From Porogramme epimiltina (taxonomy: Eukaryota; Basidiomycota; Agaricomycetes; Polyporales; Polyporaceae): a stretch of DNA of 12,312 nt. Under the pieces are notes generated by a model that did not search any database, was not told where the DNA came from, and was given only the letters and a program-made list of their open reading frames with translations. Positions 1 through 7,431 of this stretch are shown here, piece by piece. Each line of letters starts with the position of its first letter. Position 1 is the first letter of the stretch. Location: NCBI GenBank assembly GCA_900155495.1, contig FTLJ01000753.1, positions 1 to 12,312 of the forward strand, read 5' to 3'. A program made the translations under genes and the position numbers.

Positions 1-76
1 GTACGGGTACGGATTACCCACAGATACACCCATGTTCAGCCTTATGAGGAACAAAGTACAAAACTGAATTACACAC

Positions 77-238
77 CTGAGAGTCATCATCATCACCGAT
101 CTGATGAGGACTCCCCACCAGGGACTCAGGGGTTGCTTGAGGAGAGTCGGGAGAGTCGGGAGTACCCTCGTGTGACCCTGGTACTGACAGAACAACCAGG
201 TCATCCTCAGCAGACATCCCAGGATAGGCGGCAGCATC
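77..238 (-). pseudogene. In-frame continuation of the Myb/SANT-like gene past its stop
   Basis: After the TAG at 241-239 the same frame stays open for 54 codons. It reads DAAAYPGMSAEDDLVVLSV, then a Ser/Pro/Thr-rich stretch with a repeated PDS, and ends in an acidic DDDD run. A GTGTGT that could be a splice donor starts at 76. The low-complexity acidic and Ser/Pro composition fits the linker that often follows the SANT-like domain in such proteins. I infer that the TAG is a nonsense change in a longer gene. Alternatives are a genuinely short protein or a missed splice that skips the stop. The 3' end is off the window. Confidence 0.4.
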
Positions 239-843
239 CTACCCATTTTGAGATGAGCTGCTAAGCTCCCCAGTGGCCAAGTTTTCACCCATCAGCTCCC
301 CTACAATCCCATAGTGAGGGAAGGGGTTGAGATGAAAATAGTTGAGAAGGGCATGGTTCTTGGCCTTCTTCCCAGACTGCACAATAGGTAGGGGTGGTTA
401 GGAGGGGGCAGGGGGACAGCAGACTCCTCAAAGAAGCATATACCTGTTTATCAACCAATAGATCCTCCCAATGCTCTGCCGAAGCCATAACAAGCTGCCG
501 TTGCTCATCCCATCCAAACCCAGACACTTCTCGAAGGTAATTGACAGTCTTCCAGACTGCCTTGAACTAATAAATAATATGTCAGCCCCTCATAAGCCTG
601 GAAGGCACTGTAAAGAGAGAGCAATTTACTCACCCGGTTCCAGTGCGACTTCACCTGATCAGAATCAACATTGAACTGCTTCTTTTGAAGCGCTGACGCA
701 ATGTCATTGTATATAGCAGGCTGGAAGTTGTTATCACCAGTGGTCCCAGCTACGACAACCTTCTTGAGGCTATCAAGAAGAACTTCTTCAGCCTTATGTG
801 TCCAGGTGCAGCGGGCCTTCCGGGGCTTGTTGGATGATGGCAT
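239..843 (-). CDS. Myb/SANT-like DNA-binding domain protein, three exons
   Basis: The model is exons 843-634, 566-444 and 376-239 on the minus strand, joined in phase 0 and giving 156 residues. The introns are 67 bp each: 633-567 (GTGAGT..TTAG) and 443-377 (GTATAT..GCAG, with a CTAAC branch site). I chose the ATG at 843 because it is the first ATG of the open frame; only a TTG lies further upstream. Residues 1-70 hold basic PRKARCTWTHKAEE and then a helix-rich stretch ending VKSHWNR. Exon 2 continues with SGFGWDEQRQLVMAS and HWEDLL, and exon 3 has NPFPHYG. This order matches the Myb/SANT-like (Myb_DNA-bind_3-type) proteins abundant in mushroom-forming fungi. By family knowledge these bind DNA and many are transposon-associated, for example beside PIF/Harbinger transposases. 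No transposase is visible here, though it could lie beyond the left edge. The stop at 241-239 looks premature. The domain call is fairly sure; the biological role is unknown. Confidence 0.72.
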
Positions 844-1027
844 GGGAGGCCACAAGTAGTGACAGTGTGGCTAGGCGAGATGCAGAACAACAGTAATGAC
901 TAGGCGCAGGCCAGCTTTCCAAACAGCGAACAAGCACGAACTTGCATGATCTTCACGCAGTTAGTTCACCTTCCTTTAAAGGCAGGCTAGATATGAACTA
1001 AAACTAAGTACATGTATGCCAAACAGG
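844..1027. other. Upstream gap of the Myb/SANT-like gene, with a small inverted repeat
   Basis: No coding signal is seen. A perfect 8 bp inverted repeat, TTAGTTCA (961-968) and TGAACTAA (994-1001), encloses the palindrome CCTTTAAAGG (973-982). CCTTTAAAGG could serve as a TATA-like element for the minus-strand gene, whose ATG is about 130 bp away. That role is a guess. The gap lies between the gene and the outer limit of the large inverted repeat. Confidence 0.3.
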
Positions 1028-1253
1028 CCCTTAGGTTATCCTAACCAATAGCTCCCTAACAGTATATAACATGCCCTATATAGTATTATTTGTAAGAGGA
1101 ATACACTTCTAAAAGGGAAATGACATCACACCAGATAATCAAACCTACCAGGTCATGTGTTCTGAAAATAGTGCTTGCCAAGCCCTTCAAAATGCGCCTA
1201 GAACCATCTTGTTTGGTAAAGAAATGACTGAGTTATAGCCAAAACTCATTCTA

Positions 1254-1360
1254 TTGGCTGTTTATTATAGAATTGCCTTATTAGGACCAGGTTTTGTTAT
1301 CCCAGCTCCGCTTTCAGGTACACTCTGTGTCGATGCAGAGGGACGTCGACAAGGATTTCG
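1254..1360. other. Left-arm segment opposite the two Ns of the right arm
   Basis: In the left arm CATTCTA (1247-1253) and TCTTCACACC (1361-1370) are separated by these 107 bp. In the right arm the equivalent sequences are separated only by the NN at 5259-5260. So this is either a left-arm insertion or sequence missing from an assembly gap in the right arm. No feature is recognised inside it. Confidence 0.55.
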
Positions 1361-1424
1361 TCTTCACACCCAACTGATCAAAACTCTATTAGTTAGGCAG
1401 TAACAAATATTGTTTAGGCTATAA

Positions 1425-1614
1425 TATAGCGGAATGCAAGTGTGCAGGAGGGGAACGGAAGTCTTGGATTAAGACAGTACACTACTAGGGTATATAAGGA
1501 GTACAGCGAGATAAGGAAATGTGTGTACCACACAGTAAGGGACGAAGATACATGTGGGATCAATGACGTGAGAATTGTACACTATGAGAGTCCAGGCGTC
1601 CGATATTACAACAC
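1425..1614. mobile_element. About 190 bp insertion in the left arm, flanked by ATAA
   Basis: The right arm is continuous across this point, while the left arm has about 190 extra bases between two ATAA copies (1421-1424 and 1615-1618). Near the ends, TAATATAGCGGA (1422-1433) mirrors TCCGATATTA (1599-1608), an imperfect inverted repeat. The size, short flanking duplication and mirrored ends suggest a MITE-like insertion. A solo LTR is possible, but no TG..CA ends with a matching 5 bp duplication were found. Boundaries are good to a few bases. Confidence 0.4.
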
Positions 1615-2315
1615 ATAACTCCACAATTTCTGCATCAAATCACATGATCTTGGGTGCATTTTGAAGTGCTCGCTTAGCACTTTCTCATCCATAGCTTAGT
1701 GCATGGCTATGCACCCCCAATCGAGTGCAATCTCCCAATCTGTGTGTATTCCTATAGTGTTTGCACTGTTATGACACCAATTCTTACTCAATTATTATCC
1801 AAACACCCTCATTGGAAAGCTCTCAAATGTCACTTTCATATGATATACTTACTGATCACCACAAGGGCTACAAAATTGTGCCCACCACAGCCTAATCTAT
1901 CACAATTGGTGGTGAAGTGTGATAAGACAGGTGACTGATTGCCTGTCAATATGGTCACACTCTTACACACACACTTGTTTCCCTTGTTATAAGCTCAATA
2001 CTTGACCAAATGATATAGAAGTGAGCTCAAATCCAAGCCCCTGCTTGTGGCTTTCACCTCACATATCACTTGCTTTAGCTATAACTGCTCAATATGTCTT
2101 AATTCTGAAAATGTGTATGTTTTAAGCTATAGTCACAAGTGCTAACAACCATTGTTTAGATGATATAACAGGAATTGCTGTGGCTATTGACTTGAAACCT
2201 TTTGCACCTGCTAATATATCCCACTAATGTATAATAACTACCTCTTTCCTATCTTGTCTCCTTTTGAATCCCAAAGTACACTACTTTTGATGCCACTCTT
2301 GTTTTACAGTATATT

Positions 2316-2513
2316 GTTAGACAGTAGTACCCCTGTGAGCAAATTTACTTGTTTACCTGCTGCATCAGTGCCATTTTGAGGCACAGTGTGGCTTGTGAGA
2401 GAGGGATGGTGTGAGTGGTGATCAAGCAGCAATGCATGTCACAGACAGTGTGATAGAGTGTGATGGAGTATCATCATGCTCATGCTGGCCTCAAGATCAG
2501 GCTATTGATTAGA
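2316..2513. other. Left part of the centre of the large inverted repeat
   Basis: Non-coding stretch between the end of arm similarity and the SINE-like insertion. I see no gene, RNA or strong repeat in it. The insertion separates it from the rest of the centre, and joining 2526 to 3181 restores the pre-insertion sequence. Confidence 0.4.
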
Positions 2514-2526
2514 TCACTCATCTCTT
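2514..2526. repeat. Target-site duplication of the SINE-like element, left copy
   Basis: TCACTCATCTCTT here is identical to 3168-3180. A 13 bp perfect duplication at both ends is typical of target-primed reverse transcription by LINE machinery. The last Ts merge with the poly(A) tail, so this end is ambiguous by a base or two. Confidence 0.85.
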
Positions 2527-2543
2527 TTTTTTTGTAATCCATG

Positions 2544-2549
2544 TTTATT
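2544..2549 (-). promoter_or_regulatory. AATAAA near the 3' end of the SINE-like element
   Basis: AATAAA on the minus strand lies 11 bp before the A run that ends the element. It could be a Pol II cleavage/polyadenylation signal, which would be odd for a Pol III transcript, or part of a LINE-like 3' tail recognised during retrotransposition. Confidence 0.35.
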
Positions 2550-3091
2550 GTCCTCGAAGGCTGAGCCTTATGGTAGACGTCACAAACGAGGTTACTAATA
2601 CGGCATACAAAGCATAATGATCACTGGACAGTAAGGGAAGCTATCTGAGGTAGCTTATGTAAATGCGTATGTAATCCTGCATCACGGAGAGATCCGGGGG
2701 CACGTGACACTCCTTACTAAGCTGTTCGAAAGTCCGTTGTTCCACCGCCTGCTGGGCTCAGACTGATGCTCCCGGGCCCCCGAAGCTGAACCCCACTGCC
2801 ATTGGTTACATCTGCTCCTCGGTCCAGTTGTGCGCGGGCTGGACACTGCCACGGGTTCCCACACTGTAGCGGGCAGGTCGACCGGGCTATGCCGATGGTC
2901 TTTATGTGGTAAGATTGTGCTTGATGGGGCCAAAGCCCGAGATGCAATGTCGATAACCCCTGTGTGACCCGGCAGGAGGGATGCACGTGATGTACTTGGC
3001 TCCGGTAGGTCCCAACTGCCCTTCCAGGCCGTGATGTAGTCGGGGTGGCTGAACCTCAAACACCAAGTGATGTCCAAGGGAGGGGGCAAGA

Positions 3092-3157
3092 GGGATCAAA
3101 CCAGGGATCATCCACTGATCCTGAATCCCCTACAAGGGCCTAGTTGCCACTACACCA
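3092..3157 (-). promoter_or_regulatory. Internal Pol III promoter, box A and box B, of the SINE-like element
   Basis: Box A is TGGTGTAGTGG at 3157-3147, matching TRGYNNARNGG at every position. Box B is GGTTTGATCCC at 3102-3092, with T in place of the conserved C at position 5. The 44 bp between them is normal for tRNA genes. The box B change may weaken TFIIIC binding. Confidence 0.65.
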
Positions 3158-3167
3158 ACCTACCCCC

Positions 3168-3180
3168 TCACTCATCTCTT
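3168..3180. repeat. Target-site duplication of the SINE-like element, right copy
   Basis: Identical 13 bp to 2514-2526, directly abutting the 5' end of the tRNA-like head. It fixes the 5' end of the insertion at 3167. Confidence 0.85.
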
Positions 3181-4464
3181 AACAACCATGCAGCAAGCTG
3201 CAGAAGCATTCCCACCTCAGACTCAATCTAATGACTGCAGGAAGGAGGTCTGGGTGCAAGGTCTCCCTGCCCAAACTTGGTGTCTAGATTGCAAAAATAA
3301 AAACACAAAGAAGTGTTTCTTCAGGGGTATGTAATCTTATTAAGGGTGGTGAAACTGACTCTCACAATGCACTTGACAGATTTTCGACATGTTATCTTGC
3401 ACAAGGTGACAAAGTTTAAACTTTAAGGCAGGGTACGAGCCCAATGCCCAAATCCCTAAAACATTTTCAAGAAGGCTGGATAGCAATGTTGCTATAACTC
3501 TTTCTGTAAGCATTGAATGAGGGTAGTCATATTTGTGCTCAATTTTAGACTATAGGTGCTCTCTGCAAAGATTCTACCTTACATAGAGAGAGAGAACAAG
3601 CACATACAATCTAATGTGGTTCTACATAAGAGGGGCTGTGAACCCAACCTGAAATGTGGTCAGTAATTGGTGTCAACAGCGCATTCTGTGAGCCCAAACT
3701 TGTGCAGATTGGTGTGGCAGTGCCCTCTTTATTTAGACAATATTCTGTGCCTTATATGAAGAGGAGATATGTTCAGAGTGCTACAGCAACCTCTCCTGAG
3801 TAGATTCTAAGCATGTGAGGCAGATTCCGCCATCATGGCTGTGAGTTACGATTAATGAGGTACGAAGTTAATCGTTCTTTATGGACCGAGCTCCCAGCCA
3901 GACGCGCGTAACGCTTAATATGTCTCACGTGACCTCCCACTTCAAACTCAGCTTACCTCCCCCTATCATTTTCCCATCAATCACTACAAAATTTACTTAC
4001 CCTCTAGACCCCATGCTCTGGTTAGGGTCCCCACCTAGGGTTACACAAGCGCTGGGTTGACCTCACACACTGCCACTTCCCCACTGGGCGCTACACCCTC
4101 TATACTGCCTATCAGGTCCTCCACACCATGTTTAGGGGTCTGCTCACTGCCCATCAGCGTCTATTTAGTGCAGGTGGCTATGCAATGCCTTTAATGGGCT
4201 CTATATAACTGTAGCAGTACCCTTTAGCTCCCACCGTGGGCGCTAGTGCCTATGGGTGGCTGTGGGCTGCCTCAAATGGGCTGCTCACCGTGTTTTGACC
4301 CTTGCTCATCATCTGTGGGCGTCTAATACAGTTATAAGTGACAACATTTGTAATAGCAAGTAACCAGTGTGTATTAAGTGGGCATAACATAGCAGAGCAT
4401 GAAAAAATGAAAATGTAGAGGGGCTGAATAGGATCCTAGATGTGGTTGTTATAATGGTATAGGT
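3181..4464. other. Right part of the centre of the large inverted repeat; no gene recognised
   Basis: No convincing coding region. A 48-codon frame at 3188-3334 ends with cysteines spaced CLDC..CFF and has a GTATGT donor-like site at 3327, but no continuing exon was found. GCTATAACTC at 3493-3502 resembles the start of the arm module. A perfect 8 bp stem, ACGATTAA (3848-3855) with TTAATCGT (3868-3875), has a 12 nt loop. Between about 4080 and 4320 the motif GGGCGCT and close variants recur. Before the SINE insertion this DNA was continuous with 2316-2526. Confidence 0.4.
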
Positions 4465-5495
4465 TGATTTGTTAAGGAGTTATAAGCTAAATAAGAAAGG
4501 ATCAAAAGTTGTGTATTTTGGTATTGAAATGGAGGCAAGATGGGAAAGAGGTTGTTGTTATACCCTAGTTGGATAGAGATAGTGAGTTGTTAGCATGTGC
4601 AAAAGATTTGGAGTCAATAGCTACAGTAGTTTTTGTTATATCAGTCAAACACTTGTGATTGAAACATATGATCACAGCTTAAAACATACACATTTTCGGA
4701 ATTCTGACATATTTAGCAATGAGGTATGGTAAATATGACATGTAGGATGAAAGCCACAAGCAGGGGCTTCAATTTGAGCCCACTTCTATGTCATTTGGTC
4801 AAGTATTGAGGTTATAACAAGGGAAACAAGTGTGTGTTATGAGAATGTGATCTTATTGCCCAGATTGACAGGCAATCAGTCACTTGTCACACATAGTCAC
4901 TAAATGTGATAGATTAGGCTATGGTGTGTGCAGTTTTGCACGCCTTGGGGACACCAATATATCATATGAAAGGGGATTTAAAGGGCTTTCCAATGAGGGT
5001 ATTCAGATAGCAATTGAGTAAGAATTGGAGTTATAATACTGTAAACACTATAGGACTACACACAGATTGGGAGATCGCACCTGATTGGGGATGCACAGCC
5101 ACGCGCTAAGCGATGGGTAGGGAAGCGCTGAACGGGCGCTTCAAAACGCACCCAGGATCATGTGATTTGGTCAAGAACTCGCAAAGTTATGGCCCTAATA
5201 GTGTTTCTTATTAGCAAACTAATAGAGTTTCAGATCTCAGATCAGTTGGGGGCGAAGANNTAGAACGCGTTTTGGCTATAACTCAGTCATTTCTTTACCA
5301 AATTGGCTGGTTCTTGGCGCATTTTGGAGGGCTTGGCTAGCGCTATTTTTGCATCACATGATCTGGTAGGTTTGATTATGTGGTGTGATGTCATTCCCCA
5401 CCTGGAAGTGCCTTCCCCTTACAAATAATACTATATAGGGCATGTCCTATACTGTTAGGGAGCTATTAGTCAGGAGAACCTAATGGGAATGTCAG
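4465..5495 (-). repeat. Right arm of the large inverted repeat
   Basis: This is the reverse-complement partner of about 1028-2315. GAAAGCCACAAGCAGGGGC (4748-4766), GATTGACAGGCAATCAGTC (4863-4881) and the block ending AGGGAGCTATTAG (5457-5469) each find their mirror in the left arm in the expected order. Unlike the left arm, it keeps many CpG sites, for example in 5069-5156 and around 5265. It is shorter because it lacks the left arm's 107 bp and 190 bp segments. Two ambiguous bases lie at 5259-5260. No coding sequence is recognised. The outer limit is uncertain because weak similarity may run to about 5505. Confidence 0.8.
5259..5260. other. Two ambiguous bases (NN)
   Basis: These are the only non-ACGT bases in the window. 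They lie exactly where the left arm has 107 extra bp, so they may mark a closed-over assembly gap rather than two unread bases. Confidence 0.9.
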
Positions 5496-6430
5496 TATGT
5501 TTGGGCGCTTATTTATGATATAAGCGCTGATGAAGATGCCTTATAAGGTGCAGCAACCAATAACTAATGTTTGAGCTATATCTCTGTCAGTTCTGCACCA
5601 AATGTTATGATCTTAGGTGCATTAGAAAGGGTGCAGCAGGGGCTATGTTAGGAGGCTATGTGACAGTGGCTGTGCTCATTCAATTCGGGCTGATTCCCTG
5701 TTCAGAAGTGGATCTCCCTTGTTAGCAGGGCTTGTTATATAGCACCAGAGAGTTGTTAATGGGACTACAGTGGTGTTGTAATCAAGTTGTAACGAGTCTG
5801 GGCGCTTATGTAAGCAATAGGCGCCCAAAACAAGGCCTTTTCGAAATCAAAGTTGTAGAGCCACTCAATAGGACTATAGAACTGCTTGTTATACTCTAAT
5901 AGCTGGCTTACTTATTGAGTTATTAGCAATACAAAAGTAGCTTTCAAATGCAGGTTTTTAGTGTTTTAAAAGGAAGTGAGTAGTGCAACGCAATGATATT
6001 AGTATCTACAATAATGCCAACCACTAGTCCGCCCCTACTTCACTCTGTTTCATGTCAATCACTGTAACAGTTGCACTAACATGAATTTTTCTTAGTATTG
6101 TATAACACTTTGTAAAGCAGTGTTTCAATCATATCTCCACCAATTCCTGACCAAATCACTTGGTTGTTTTTGCATTACAATGTAGATTATAAGCTCTACT
6201 GTATGCACTCTACCATATGGTAGTGCACTCTGTCATGGAAGGACTACATGGCACTTTCTACCTACTTTAGTATTATTTTATATAAAATAAATTCAAATAT
6301 GCATCTGCCACATATTATGACCTACATCTAGTTTAATAGGCTGATGTGATGATAGGTGTGTGTACTTATTACTAAAAAATCTTCATATACTAACACTTCT
6401 TTCATAATTTAAATTAGGTTTTCTCATTAA
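5496..6430. other. AT-rich non-coding flank with extra module copies and small hairpins
   Basis: No gene is seen. A 7 bp stem GCGCTTA/TAAGCGC (5505-5511 and 5521-5527) and a TGGGCGC/GCGCCCA pair (5802-5808 and 5823-5829) lie just outside the large inverted repeat. Copies of the arm module occur at about 5574-5636 and 6130-6180, so the repeat family reaches past the mirrored region. CTACCATATGGTAG (6210-6223) is a perfect 14 bp palindrome. Base composition changes sharply to GC-rich near 6430, probably a junction between repeat-derived and older DNA. Confidence 0.5.
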
Positions 6431-7431
6431 TCGTTTCTGCCAGACATGGCCCACTCCCCCCAAGTCACAGAGAGCATGCCAGAGCGCAGCGAGAGGGTTT
6501 TGTTGCAGCGATGGACGGGGTGCGATATAGGCGGAGATGGGGGATAATTGATATGGAGGGGGAAGAAAGCAAGGCGAGGAGGACGAGCGTGCAGCGGAAG
6601 AAGAGAAGAGGAGAAGGGTGTACGAGGGGCGCAGTTGAGAATGGGACTGGGGTGTATACTGCCACTGGCGTGCCCATCTCCCGCTTGCCTCAATTGCGAC
6701 CCGCCACCACCCTAAAAGCTGCCCCACAAGCCCTTGCAAGCCCCCGTTGACGAATCTAGTCCGCTGTCCCATGTGCACGCCAATATTGTCGTCACGCCAG
6801 ACAGCTGATCGAGCACCCGCTGATGCGCGTGGCCCAGACCCAGAGCCCATCCCTACCAGAACACCGTCCGGACAACGCTTCGAGAATGTGGGTGATCATG
6901 AGCAGATAAAAATGAGTGAGAGAACATGCGCTGAGGTTCGAATGGTGACCGGTGAGATGTCAAGCCTAGGAGGTGGCGGAAGGGAAGACAGAGACAAGTC
7001 CCAAGTGCCCAAGTGTTGATGCCAGCTGGCATTGACACTTGGGCATCTTGGACTTGTCTCTTGCGCATCTCCCCCTCTGCTCGTGACCCTGGTTTGCCTC
7101 CCTCTCCACTGCCCATCTTGTGTCCCCCTTTATCACCTGCTGCTCTTCGTTATCTTTACCCGCCTAGCTTGTGCGATGCGCTCTTCAGCGACTGCTCGCG
7201 TGCCACCACTGCCATCAACCCCCGACCATGTTGAAGGTCAAGAACCACAGGGCAATGTAGTTGGGTAGTGATGCGTCGGGGAGGGACGCGGATGCAGGGA
7301 CACAGGTGGTGGATGGGGGAGCACCTGCGAACGGCCTGGAAGGGGTGAGGGGGCTCTAGTGCAGGCGCTGCTCGGCGACCGTGTACCAACTAGTTGCTGT
7401 GTTGTGCTAGCACTTCTTTTGCGGAGGGTGC
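6431..7431. other. GC-rich stretch upstream of the Nsp1-like gene; no gene recognised
   Basis: Several overlapping open frames occur on both strands, but none shows a recognisable domain and their compositions (Pro/Ser/Arg-rich, shadowing each other) fit GC-rich non-coding DNA. No FG, GLFG or FxFG repeats are found in any plus frame, so the missing half of Nsp1 is not here. The only strong structure is the palindrome at 6991-7060. Confidence 0.45.
6991..7060. repeat. 70 nt spacerless imperfect palindrome
   Basis: Arms 6991-7025 and 7026-7060 are each 35 nt and match at 30 of 35 positions with no spacer; the centre is GCCAGCTGGC. Three of the five differences would be G-U pairs in RNA, leaving two true mismatches at arm positions 12 and 14. 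A transcript would fold into one long hairpin. It could be a small MITE, a cruciform-forming site or a small-RNA precursor. Flanking bases show no clear target duplication. Confidence 0.75.

Larger units (their letters stand above)
1028..2315 (+). repeat. Left arm of a large diverged inverted repeat
   Basis: The reverse complement of roughly 4465-5495 aligns along this whole stretch in the same order. The outer block (about 1028-1093, containing AATAGCTCCCTAACAGTAT and CCCTATATAGTATTATTTG) is about 90% identical by eye. Inner blocks are lower but clear, for example CCCCTGCTTGTGGCTTTCA at 2038-2056 and AAATGTGTATGTTTTAAGC at 2109-2127. The limits are approximate because similarity fades gradually. 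The arm carries two stretches without a counterpart in the right arm (1254-1360 and about 1425-1614) and several copies of a 60 bp module. No convincing protein is encoded. It resembles the arm of a foldback-type or long-TIR DNA transposon; the superfamily cannot be named without a transposase. Confidence 0.8.
2527..3167 (-). mobile_element. tRNA-headed, poly(A)-tailed SINE-like retroelement
   Basis: Read on the minus strand, the element starts at 3167 and ends in an A run (2533-2527). It is flanked by a perfect 13 bp target-site duplication. The first 90 bp are tRNA-like. TGGTGTAGTGG (3157-3147) fits the Pol III box A consensus in full, and GGTTTGATCCC (3102-3092) fits box B except for one base. 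GTTG/CAAC can form a D stem, GGGGG at the 5' end pairs with CCCCC at 3086-3082, and a CTTGTAG loop suggests a tRNA-Thr(UGU)-like source. AATAAA lies 11 bp before the tail. At 641 bp it is long for a SINE. The body is GC-rich and has overlapping open frames on the minus strand, including a 135-codon one at 3089-2682, with no recognisable protein. It would depend on LINE enzymes in trans. Orientation and insertion mechanism are well supported; the family is not recognised. Confidence 0.8.

Noticed and set aside
1425..1614. Solo LTR
   Set aside because: No TG..CA ends with a matching 5 bp duplication could be placed; the ATAA-flanked reading fits better.
2682..3089. 135-codon minus-strand frame inside the SINE-like element
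   Set aside because: It overlaps two other long frames in the same GC-rich body and shows no recognisable domain. Chance openness is more likely than a gene.
3188..3334. 48-codon frame ending in a CLDC..C cysteine pattern with a GTATGT donor-like site
   Set aside because: The downstream joins I tried hit stops within about 15 codons and no family is recognised, so it is not listed as a gene.
3840..4330. Helitron end
   Set aside because: A hairpin exists at 3848-3875, but no CTRR terminus follows it at the expected short distance and no Rep/helicase remnant is visible.
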